Origin: Styela clava
Taxonomy: Eukaryota > Chordata > Ascidiacea > Stolidobranchia > Styelidae
Assembly (NCBI RefSeq): GCF_964204865.1
Contig: NC_135262.1
Location: 8,866,001 to 8,930,000, forward strand
Length of the DNA stretch: 64,000 nucleotides
Reading direction: 5' to 3'
The notes under the pieces are model-generated. The model searched no databases. It was not told the DNA's origin and saw nothing but the letters and a program-made list of their open reading frames with translations. Positions 13,768-23,931 of the stretch are shown here, in pieces. The stretch's first letter is position 1; each line of letters opens with the position of its first letter. The translations under genes and the position numbers were made by a program.

Positions 13768-15512
13768 TACCATTAATTATTTTATAATTTTCATATATAT
13801 ATATATATAAAAATACAGCTCGTTTGTTATCTTATTCTATAACGGTACGCCTTAACATTTTGTGCAATATCAATTTAGGCATTGCCATATTTTCATCTTC
13901 GATGAATTGTGGGCTTGCTATAACCTTCGATTAAAATCATGCTTGTTAAAGTCCAGAGGCTGTATTTCTGCCCGTCTTGAAGTTACGAGAAAAGCATATT
14001 TACATAACACTTTGTTTTTCACATACATGCATTTCGGTATTGATTCATCATGAAATAGAATGATTTGTTTGATTGATTGCTGTTTAAACAATTGAATGAG
14101 ATGGTTCCATAATATGTATTTATGTCTTGACTAGTAGAAAGGATATTGAGTTTGTCATCAGTGCTAAAAAAGATTGTCTGTAATGGAATCTGGGCCTGGC
14201 TTCCTTGAGAATGGCTGATAAGATGGATCAAATATACCTTGAGCTTTGTCTATCGTAAATGTCGTGAAAAAAATAATCATGGGTTACAGACAGTGTTCCC
14301 TCTAAGGTGTGCGCGTGCACACAGCTTACAGAGGCTGCGCACACGCATAGATTTACTGCGCACAGACGTATTTCGATGTAATGTAACAAATGCTCGGTTG
14401 GCAGGTTGAGAAAGTTTGTTGTTGGCCCACTTATTACCCGGTTAGAACGCCAAAATTTCTTTATTGGTTTTTGCACAAATATTAGTGATTTCCAAAAAAA
14501 TGCGCACACCAAAAATAATTTCTGCGCACATATACTACAAAAAATTAGAAGGAACATTGGTTACAGCTGCTGGACTCGGCTTGAAAGCAGGTATTCGTCT
14601 TATACGCCCACAAGCAAACAAATTTCGAATCCAGATGGGGTTGTAGTTTGCTGCATAGTTAAACTGCTTCCTGAATAATTAATTACTTAACGTTATCTTA
14701 TATTGCAATTCCGGATTCGAATACAGGCCCAACATCAGTAATACCTAATTCCATTAGGATTCTATACTCTGAACAAGGCTCTTGACAAGCTGACACTAAA
14801 CACATGGATCTCTATTTTTTGGTAGATGTGGGAGCATGGAGCGAGACCAACAAACAACAGCGCTCCAGAACTATGTGTACCAATATGGAGGAAATAATTT
14901 TGTTCGTCTACTTTACATCAAGTCGTGTAAAGAGACTGAACCCCTATGGGCAGGGTGGATATTCACTTGGATAACAAAGACAGTCCCGAACTAAAATAAA
15001 GAAAATTGAGGCCTAATCCGGTACACATACTACGGGAGTATCCAAACAAAACCTCGACTTTACCATAGGTTATCCAGCTTCGTGTCCCTTAGCCCCTGCG
15101 TCATACCCCATGACTCGCCAAGACAAAAATTAATGTCTATCAGAAAACCCCCCTTATCCTGATATCCAAAACTACACAATACCAACAGGGTATGTTAATA
15201 CTTTGCCATACTATCCACAATGCGACATGAAGGAAAAATTGTAAATATTTCCTTTATATTTGGCCAAAAAGACAGTGAATTTCATTAAATGAACTAAATC
15301 AGTGCATGCAAAAATTTTGGCAGTCGAGAAGAGTAGGTGAATCCAAATTAAAATTTTTTGAACAGAGAAATATCTGTACCACTTATTATCTTCCAGACGG
15401 ATCTGATATAGCATCTCTCCATATTCACTACTATTCAGCACATTACGGACAGCTGTGAATTACATTAATTCCATAATAGAATATGACAGTAGGTTGATAA
15501 TGTCCGAAAATG
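13768..15512. other. Intergenic, FYCO1 to EXOSC10 3' end
   Basis: An (AT)n run at 13795-13809 and the hAT-like element at 14291-14559 are the only clear structures. Opposed short frames at 14228-14678 overlap that element and are not genes. Repeat-like text with CATACTACGGGAGT near 15025 recurs near 32929. Nothing else seen. Confidence 0.5.
14291..14559. mobile_element. hAT-type MITE with GCGCACAC-rich ends
   Basis: Left end CAGTGTTCCCTCTAA and right end (inward) CAATGTTCCTTCTAA are inverted repeats. Flanking 8-mers GTTACAGA (14283-14290) and GTTACAGC (14560-14567) match at 7 of 8. The arms carry repeated TGCGCACAC motifs. At 269 bp it has no coding capacity. Confidence 0.85.
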
Positions 15513-17894
15513 TCATTTTTTATGATAATGGAATCTTTTATAATGCTCTTGGGTATATTCAAATGGTTGTATATCCGAATTTACTGCAAGTTTCTTCGCT
15601 TTCTTTTTGGCATGTCTCGACATCTTTTTATCTTGATTTGGTTGTGGGTGACGCTTCTGTCCATGAACTTGTGGTAAATTACTTAATATAATAACATCTT
15701 CTTCTTGTTGCTTTTGTTTTTGTACAACTTTCTTCTCTTCTGCTTGCTCTTGTTTATCACCATGAAGATTTTTCAATTTCCAAGCATATTCAAGACTCAG
15801 CATTGTTTTCAAGCTCACATCGTCAAGAGATGTTATACATTTTGTTGGTGCGTTTGGCAAATCATTTTTAGGGGGAAAATACTTTGAAAATGGATCCCAA
15901 TTTGCTTCTTGCATATGACTGGTTGGATTACTAGATTGACCTGTAAGTAATGGTTGAGGACGACCGTCGTTACAGAGAAATGACGATTGTGGAGCAGTCG
16001 ATACTTGCGGCGGTTTATGTTTAGTGTTTGGTGTAGAAAGATCAAAATTAGATAAGTCATGTGGGCAAGTCAATATATCATCATAAGCATCTTCATCAGG
16101 TTTTGCTGGAACGGGTACTTCAGTCGGTGTGCTGATATGTGATGCATCTGTCTTCTTACCAGAGCCTTTTGCTCTTGCTTCCAAAACTAACTGATGAATT
16201 GCATGAACATGTTGACGGACAAGAGGTGGTACTGGATTGCAACATGCAAGTACTCCTTGTGCCTCTCTGGGCATGATTTCAGCAATTTGAAAAAGCATAT
16301 GATTAGGTAAAACGTAACCAGGGCTTTCATCCTCTTGTCTTGCCATCGTGTCTCTCCACTCAAAAAGCAATTTCAGAAGTTCAAGTTGCTTGTTATTAAG
16401 TTGTTTTCTGCTTTTCCGTCTCTCATATAATTTAAGATGTGATGTAGGCGTAAGTAGAAACTTCTCATATTTTCGTAGGCAAACATCACGACTTCTATAT
16501 AGAGTATTGAGGAGTCTTGTGGTACCAGTACCAGAAGCTTGACCTGTGGCACCCAAGTCCAGAAGTTCATTTTTCATTATATCATACACATATAACAAAT
16601 AATGAGTATCCTCTTGCGCATACTTTCTCATTTCCTCTGGTATCGGCCGGATTCTCCAATCCGCAAGTTGATATTTTTTATCTGCATGAACATCACAATA
16701 CTTTTGCAACAAATAATCAAGAGAAAAATGCCCTAAACACATTTCTCTTGCGGCCTGACCAGTATCAAACATGTTAACAACATACACTCCAAAATCGCGC
16801 TGCAACCAATGCACATCAAAATCAGCACCATGAAATACTTTTACAATATTAGGATTTGTAAATACTTCATTGAATCTGTGAATTTCTGATCGTAGTTCTA
16901 ATGTATCGATCAAAAAGTCTTTTGATCTCGACGATATTTGCATGAGACAGGTTATACCTTGGAAAGATCGATAGGAATGATGTTCCAGATCAACTGCAAA
17001 TTCAGGGCAAGTTTTCAAGTGCTCAATAACATCGAGCAGTTCATTTAAATTCGTGATAACCTCGCATGGCTCTGATGGGAAAGGATCATATTTTTGTGGT
17101 TCGACTCTTTGAAGCTGCTTGTTTAAAAATTTCAAATTTGCAAGCTCCGTTTCATATGGGTGACCATATATATTTTGATCTTCTGCGTTATATTCTCTAC
17201 CTTGTCTTACCAAATTGACAATGGCAAGTGAAACACCACCATCAGATGATTGTGAATGTAAATTTACTAAAGCTTTCGGTAACTGTTTCACAGCATTTGG
17301 TTTCTCTGTAATTTTTGGAACAAAAGGTAGATTACTGTTGTCAATTTTATCTTTGAATTTCGTTTGTGGCCTCATAATATTATGTGCATGGAATAATTTG
17401 AAAGTTTGTTGTTTGCCATATTTATTTTCTCTGTTCCATGACGAAACAATCGGCTTAGTTTTCGTAATGAAAACTAGAGGTTGCTGAATAACGACATCAG
17501 TATCTGGTTGTGAATTGTCCTTTTTCGGTGCAGTAGCTTGTTCTAATAATGTGGATATTTGTTCCAACATCATGTCATTTGCTTCAACAATACGATCGTA
17601 ATGATCATCTACATCAACATTACCACTACTCGTTTGTCCATCAGTTTGTGGCAAAGTCTTTATTCCTTGATGATGTAGAAATGAGTTGATGTTTGATAAA
17701 ATCCTTGAACCTTGTTTGTTATAGAATGCGCGAAAACCAGGAAAGCTGCTGTACAAGTCGAAATCATCTGAAGAGTGAGGCAAACTACTACTTGCTTTGA
17801 TAGTTGTCATTAAAGCACTCAATACTTTTTTTGAATATTCATCAACATCACCCAAACTACCACTGGCAAAACCTTTATCAGAATTAGCATCCAT
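15513..17894 (-). CDS. EXOSC10: EXOSC10 / Rrp6 exosome 3'-5' exonuclease
   Basis: This is the distributive 3'-5' RNase of the nuclear exosome, acting on rRNA, snoRNA and aberrant RNAs. The uninterrupted 793-residue frame has the family order. An N-terminal PMC2NT region (about 20-120) binds the Rrp47/C1D partner. The DEDD-Y exonuclease (about 275-450) has D302 and E304 in FAVDLEHH, D360 in HGADFDVHW, and Y425 and D429 in YAQEDTHYLL. An HRDC domain follows (about 500-575), then a basic, disordered tail (KKMSRHAKKKAKK). The catalytic residues keep the spacing of the human enzyme (885 residues), so activity is likely. ATG at 17894 is the first in-frame Met. A good acceptor (TTTTTTATTTCAG, exon edge 17925) lies just upstream, so a 5' UTR intron is likely. 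A coding region without introns is unusual for this gene. Confidence 0.96.
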   Translation of the reverse strand: MDANSDKGFASGSLGDVDEYSKKVLSALMTTIKASSSLPHSSDDFDLYSSFPGFRAFYNKQGSRILSNINSFLHHQGIKTLPQTDGQTSSGNVDVDDHYDRIVEANDMMLEQISTLLEQATAPKKDNSQPDTDVVIQQPLVFITKTKPIVSSWNRENKYGKQQTFKLFHAHNIMRPQTKFKDKIDNSNLPFVPKITEKPNAVKQLPKALVNLHSQSSDGGVSLAIVNLVRQGREYNAEDQNIYGHPYETELANLKFLNKQLQRVEPQKYDPFPSEPCEVITNLNELLDVIEHLKTCPEFAVDLEHHSYRSFQGITCLMQISSRSKDFLIDTLELRSEIHRFNEVFTNPNIVKVFHGADFDVHWLQRDFGVYVVNMFDTGQAAREMCLGHFSLDYLLQKYCDVHADKKYQLADWRIRPIPEEMRKYAQEDTHYLLYVYDIMKNELLDLGATGQASGTGTTRLLNTLYRSRDVCLRKYEKFLLTPTSHLKLYERRKSRKQLNNKQLELLKLLFEWRDTMARQEDESPGYVLPNHMLFQIAEIMPREAQGVLACCNPVPPLVRQHVHAIHQLVLEARAKGSGKKTDASHISTPTEVPVPAKPDEDAYDDILTCPHDLSNFDLSTPNTKHKPPQVSTAPQSSFLCNDGRPQPLLTGQSSNPTSHMQEANWDPFSKYFPPKNDLPNAPTKCITSLDDVSLKTMLSLEYAWKLKNLHGDKQEQAEEKKVVQKQKQQEEDVIILSNLPQVHGQKRHPQPNQDKKMSRHAKKKAKKLAVNSDIQPFEYTQEHYKRFHYHKK

Positions 17895-18565
17895 TATTCT
17901 GTTATTCCTTTTAATGTTTGAAATACTGAAATAAAAAACGTATAATCAGTTACAGGCTCAATATATTTGAAGTATAGATCTACTGGTATCTGTGTACAGG
18001 TGTACGCTCAGACTGTGGTTGATTCAAGTCCGTACTGTGTACCCGTACCGTGACTTTCCTGACTCCTGCAATGCCTGACTGCAGGAAAATCTCATATCAC
18101 AGTATCAGCATATCTGTGTCAGTCTGAACCGGTTAACGTTCCACCGTTTGATAGGATAGTGGATACAATACAGATAAAGATATGAATGTATGTTGTGGTT
18201 AACAGTAAAACCGTACCGTATGTCAGTACAGCAGTATGTAGCAAAATCAATTTAGCCTACAGATTCACCCAAGCCCAAGATATTCTGATATTTATTGCAG
18301 TCACTGAGCAAAGCGAATTATTCGGCTATTCTGACATTAGGCTATTAGAAAAATTATCTTCCTAACTTAGCAAGTGTGCGCTACTCTAGTTTAGAGATGC
18401 TGATTTTGAAAACGTCTCGAAGTAAAAAAATAAATAGAAAAAATCGCCAACCCGGGTAAATTACAGAATTATGAAAACATGCTCCTGCAACAAAACCAGA
18501 AATTCTCGGCAACATTACCTTTCGACCAATAGACTCAAGCACGTGCCGTTCACGAAACCGACGTC
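17895..18565. promoter_or_regulatory. EXOSC10 5' UTR intron and probable shared divergent promoter
   Basis: On the minus strand a donor (AAAG|GTAATG, exon edge 18519) and acceptor (exon edge 17925) frame a probable EXOSC10 5' UTR intron. Just outside the donor lie CCAAT (18525-18529), the E-box CACGTG (18540-18545) and a CRE-like GACGTCA (18560-18566). The last overlaps the ATG of the plus-strand gene at 18566. About 45 bp of motif-dense sequence between two divergent starts suggests a bidirectional promoter. The motifs are seen; the function is inferred. Confidence 0.55.
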
Positions 18566-19003
18566 ATGCCTTTTAATCTTAATCCTGCGGTAAGTACATT
18601 ATGAGTTTATTTTGACTTAGTTGGAACATATATTATTAGAAGTATATGTAGAGGCTATTTGCAAAAGCATTTATTATAATTAGTGAACTGTACCAGTACC
18701 ACATTTGTAAATATGAAGGGTTAGTTGGAGGCAACTCGGCAGATCTTTCATATGATAGCGAAAGTGAGGCACATACACACCGGTAAAGCAAACATTTTCA
18801 CAATCAATTGATAATCATTTATTTATCAACACAATATAAGAACATTATGAGAAACATTGAATATAAAAAATCACGGTAACTAATTTTAATTGTGGGACAG
18901 ATTTCGCGAGGACCCTCGTATTGCCTTCAAGCAGCGGCACTATCATTACTTCCAGTCAACACAAACTCAGGATCAGGAATCAGGATTAAAATTTTATGTT
19001 TAG
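18566..19003 (+). CDS. Unrecognised 70-residue protein, three exons
   Basis: Exons 18566-18589, 18697-18782 and 18901-19003 (TAG) join in phase: GCG|GTAAGT to CCAG|TAC, then CACCG|GTAAAG to GACAG|A. The protein starts MPFNLNPAYHICKYEGL, continues through an acidic YDSESEAH stretch, and ends with a basic/aromatic FREDPRIAFKQRHYHYF segment and a Gln-rich tail. No signal peptide or membrane segment is visible. An ATTAAA at 19035-19040 could serve as poly(A) signal. The gene is head to head with EXOSC10. I do not recognise the family. Three short exons that splice cleanly into one frame are the main argument for coding; the first acceptor has a weak pyrimidine tract. Confidence 0.5.
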
Positions 19004-19962
19004 ATATACTTTGTGGCTGTTGAGGGGTAATATGATTAAATATAATTAATATAGTGCTCTGCCTAAAATGACCTTCCTCTCGTTTTCGAAATGCGCTCAC
19101 GATTGGGATTCACTCGTGAGGAGAATTCCCCGGATGGCTTCAACACAATGGTATGGTAGATATTCAATGGCCTACGAATGGTTTGTTTGATAGCCTCAAC
19201 GGTTGGCGAGAGGATTGGCGGAATCCTCACCATCGTAGGGTGGTCCTCATCCACTATCAACGCATCTTAAAAAGTTAATAGTAAACTATTTTTGTACCTG
19301 ACATAGACTCGTGAACGAGCAAGTGGGCGTGGTTCGTCATATGATTTTTGGTTGAGTTGTCTTATCGGCTTTCCTCAGCTCCTGAATAAGTATGAAAGCC
19401 CTACCTAATGCAAAAATGTCTGAATGAAACGGGAGAACTTTTCAGTTGAAAACGCTAGGTTCAAAAGAATTTGAAAACAATTAACATGACTGCCAGATTT
19501 TATATAAAACCTGCTTTTATTTCTTTTTATTAAGGTGTGACTGCTCGTAATTTTTCGTTTTTAAAGTCTAGTCTAGTTTTCAGCAATCAGCAGTACTCCA
19601 AAAAGTCAAATTGTTTTGTGCTGTTTGTGCCAATTTTCTATGTATGGTGTGATTTCGAGTTCAAAAATAAACTATTGGTATATTGGGTCTGTCGCTGATT
19701 AAACTGTTTTATGATTCCAGTTGTAATAAAGTAAATAGAAATAAAGCATGAAAAGATAAGCAATGGAAAAATAACCTAAAAGGTCGCGATCAAGTCTATA
19801 AAATTACACAGAAATGTGCAAAATATGGACACTCGTAGATTTGATTAGGAGGCAGAGTTGGTTAAATATATGCGTCTGATAACATCACTGCTTTCTGAGG
19901 TGTATGTTGCTGTAATATATTATATTACTATATTTCCACTGTTCATCGACACTTTTGGTTTC
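19004..19962. other. Intergenic between the small gene and threonine dehydratase
   Basis: Holds dispersed repeat R1 copy 4 (about 19305-19410, with GGGCGTGGTTCGTCATATG). A minus-strand AATAAA at 19516-19521 is a possible distal poly(A) signal for the dehydratase. A 65-codon minus frame at 19063-19260 has no start or splice context. Confidence 0.4.
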
Positions 19963-22900
19963 TTAATGAAGTGCGTTGTCATCGTGAAATTGTTGCCACT
20001 TGAGGTCATTTTTGTAAAATTGTTCTAGTTGTTCACGGACTAGTTTTGCATGACCTTTGTTCCTGGTTTCGATGGTGCAGGTAATTGCCGCCATGTAGAC
20101 GTGAGAAGGCAAAGACATTCTGTCGTGACCAATGTCTTTGATGCTGTAATGTTATGATATATGGACAGTGATTAAATCATTAAAACAAATAAACATCATG
20201 CAGCCTCCCTATATAGAATATTATAAATATACATATGCCAATCATGAAATCTTTAGATCCCATCATTCAATCGCTGGCTCAGGGGTGGACTATATATAAT
20301 TATGATAATTCTCAGTTTATAATTAAAATGGATTTTAATGAATATATATATCAGAGCGTATAGTACCCGACTCTGTTAGCATTTGAAGATCATCCCTCAT
20401 CATTCCCATTATCCGTACAATAAACAATAGTGGCTATTCGGCCAGACGCTATTTGGTCGTGGTGAAAATGCACTATACACCTCGAGTACCAATGTGACAA
20501 CCGTTTCAAGTAAATGACATTCACATTCCACTCGAGCCCTATATATATATATATATTTATTTCTTCGAAGATAACATAAGAATCGTTTGCTCCTTCTCAA
20601 ATTTGCGCACGGATCATAAAATAATATTCCAAAATCAATGCGCCATAACAATCTGTATACGCCTACTTACCTTGCTCCTAAATCAGACAACATATCTGTA
20701 AGTCTTGCCAAACCGCCAGGTCGGTCAGTCACAGCCACTAAAAATCGTGATAGCCTTCCCTCTTGTACTAATGCTCGATCTATGACATGTGTCAAGATGT
20801 TTGCATCTATATTGCCTCCACTTAATATGCATACAACTCTATGGGAAAGAAAAGGACAAATTCAGTTCGCAATTAGCACAAGTTTCGCTATCGTTAGATT
20901 TCAGGTTAATGACAAGCAAACTACTAACGCCACTGTGCAGTACTATACATATTATTAAATGAAACAATAAACACAATGAAGAATTTACTGACACATTGCA
21001 CCGAAACTCACTTTTTGCCCTTTACTTCAGGTAGTTTATCGGAAAGCAATGCTGCATATCCGATTGCACCTGCTCCTTCCACCACCGATTTTTCTCCTTC
21101 CAATAAATGTAGTATGGCTGTAGTAATATACTTTTCTGGAACTGATATGAGCTTATCAATTTGTGCCGTTGCAAATGAGTTATATCCAACCTGTACAAAT
21201 ATTTTCAATTGCGATATTTATAAGATTCGGAAAAAGACTCAATTATTTGTGAGGCATCAATAACGACTAAAGGCATGAGTATGCCTTTTGCTAAATTCAG
21301 ATATAACACACTTTTCTTATAGCCAGACAAGCGTATAACATAATTTCCTGAAGGAAATTGTTCTGAAACAATGATTTTCAGACACTCGCGCGTGAATGAA
21401 TAAATGGGGAACACGGAAACTTGTGACGAAAAACCACCGGCAGACAATTCAAAGCTGAGGCACAGCACCGAAAGACGCTTAACATGATACCACTTACTCT
21501 CAAAACGTTTAATCCGTCTGCAATCGATTGCGTAGCTCCATTCATAGTACTGCAACATCTGACTGGTCGTCTGTGCTCATTGGCCGTGTGCCACCCTGGA
21601 CATCGTTCTGATTCGACGCCCTTAAAATTTGAAACTTTTTATCAAGGATTTAGCGCGGCGACGACTAACCAAACATTAATTAAATGCCTGAAGAGAACAA
21701 TTTCCTGCACTTGTTCATTGCATAAATAGATTTAATATAATACGAATTTGATTCAGTTAGATTTTAAACTTACAATGATCTTGACATTCGGGTTTATATA
21801 TTTTGCCGCAACCGAGACTCCGGATATCAATCCACCACCACCTATCTGAACAACAATATAGTCTGCATCGGGTACGTCTTCCATAATCTCAATGCCTGCT
21901 GTCCCTTGACCAGCCAACACATCAGGATGATCGAATCTTGAAAAAAAGTATATTAAAAATGATAAAATCTCGGCGGGAAATGACGGTTATAGTATCGGTA
22001 TAAATAATTCAATATTAGGTGAATATACAAGGCAGTGGACGATAATGGGCAGTAGGCTGAATTATTTGGACATTTACTAGACTATTGAGCAGTTAGAGTT
22101 AAGAGCGTTAATCAACATTAGCTTATGGTTTGGTACAGTAACGTAAATATGCAGTTTCTATCCTCATTTCAACCTCACGAACATGAGAGACCCTAATTAG
22201 ACTATCAAAACATCAATGAAGATGTGGCTTCAAAGTAGTGGTATTGAGGTATACCCATCAATATAGACAAGATTTCTCTCATTTCGAAGCGTGAGAGCGC
22301 GAAATTTTGCTTCGTCAAATCTGTCTCCGTGAAGAATAACATTTGCTTCCAGGTCTTTGCAGCTATTAATCTTTGAAACAGAAAATAAAAATACTAAAAG
22401 AGCGGAAATGATAAAAAATCCAACAGAACAGCATTTATCGAGAAAGATATCGCGCAAGATAAATAAATCACTCTACATTTGTATGAATGGGGCTGTTCAA
22501 ATTCAGAATACTATACTATCAAACATCTATAGCTGAGGAATTCGTGCAAGATTCAATTGTTCAAGTAATAGCGTGATGTGATTCAAGACGTATAAACGTT
22601 TGTTGATCAATAAGCTCGGTTCGAATTTCCAGTGAACTTCCGATTCCCTCTCAAGTAGTCATATAGCTATAGAAAAACTCACGTCCAAATCTGGCGAAGT
22701 TTAAATTATCCTCAAAACTGAACCTACTTTCACTAATGGTGTCGTCTTTGGCATGACCACTGTAACCGGTATACCAAGTTTTCCACCTTGATATGCCACA
22801 GATTGAGCGTGGTTACCGGCGGAGGTTGTGATTACGCCAAGCTTTCTTTGCTCTTCCGTTAAATTCATCAAGGAATTCAATGCGCCTCTATCTTTGAAAC

Positions 22901-23931
22901 TAGAGAAAAAAAGATAAAATTATAATTACCAAATTCATTATTCAATAAAAATCATTCATGATTGAGTCAAAATAGTTAATGGTGAGTTAATGGTGGATAC
23001 TCCTCTTTTGGAAAAAGTTAGGTGACTACTATAATGCAATGAGATACTGAAATCATTTATATATAGTGGTACTATAAGTTTCAGAAGGTAAGTAAAACAA
23101 ATTATATTGTTAACAAGAGAGCTCGAACATATGGACACGATTTGGTATGCAATCTCACGGTAGCCTACCGGTACCGTATCGCAGCTGAGCAGCGAATTTG
23201 AACTTACGCGAAAGTGGAACCGCCACAAGAAGCGCAGCTTTTAATTTTGACGAAGTCATCACACAAAAAACAAATCCCATAGAGCCACAGAACTTTTTAA
23301 AATAAATAAAAGTAATAGCCTTCTAGCGAAAAATAAATCTTAAACCACTGAGCAAAGCAAGTCACGCGCGCACACTCAAGAGTACTGATACCCTCATCTC
23401 TGAGAAAAAGTGACTACTGAAATGATATGAGATACTAAAATTATGTACAATTATCGCAGTGCTTATCGCGCGTTAGTAATTGACGATTGGCACGAGACGT
23501 GAAGCAAAAGCTTGAAGTCAAAACATCAGGTATAAAACACAGAAGGAAAAAATTTAAATTAGAACCAACTCTGACTTGCCTTCCAGTGAATTGCATGAAC
23601 TCTTTCTTGAAGTAAACGTTGCATCCTATACGATCCGATAGTCTGGTTCTCTGTTAATTAATTAATCAATTAATATGATTCTGTTAAAAAACAACACCAT
23701 AGCTAATTTGAGATTGGTAATATACAATTCAAAACAAACCAATTAAGTATTATGGTTCTAACCGTACATGGAGTTCGTACCACTCCATCTTTTATTTTAT
23801 CTCGGGCATCAAGTATTCTTCCAGGCGTCACTATCACTGGATTGTCTTTGTTGCAGTATGGATCTGCTAACTCTGGTATATAATCGGTATCAAGGACTTC
23901 ATCCATTGATATTGTCTCGATTTCAACGTTC
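19963..23931 (-). CDS. L-threonine dehydratase (PLP) with ACT domain
   Basis: It deaminates threonine (and usually serine) to a 2-oxoacid and ammonia. Exons in reading order: 23763-23931 (ATG at 23906), 23580-23650, 22728-22899, 22255-22370, 21774-21936, 21498-21620, 21012-21190, 20671-20838 and 19963-20143 (TAA), 438 residues. Fold-type II PLP signatures: GSFKDRG with the Schiff-base Lys at 74, TSAGNHAQ (97-104), HGDRFDEA, and the phosphate loop GGGGL (200-204). A C-terminal ACT domain (about 352-430) starts LSRFLVAVTDRPGGLARL. It distinguishes this from serine racemase and serine dehydratase and implies effector binding. The second intron uses a GC donor (GGAAG|GCAAGT). The first exon is preceded by an acceptor (TTTGACAG) and stays open upstream of the ATG, so a 5' exon probably exists. 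Residues 223-263 (exon 6) are less conserved-looking. Confidence 0.93.

Noticed and set aside
14228-14678. Opposed frames of 109 and 90 codons
   Set aside because: Both lie across the hAT-like element 14291-14559 and share no domain or splice context.
19063-19260. 65-codon minus-strand frame upstream of the R1 repeat
   Set aside because: No splice context or family similarity; the composition is unlike neighbouring coding exons.
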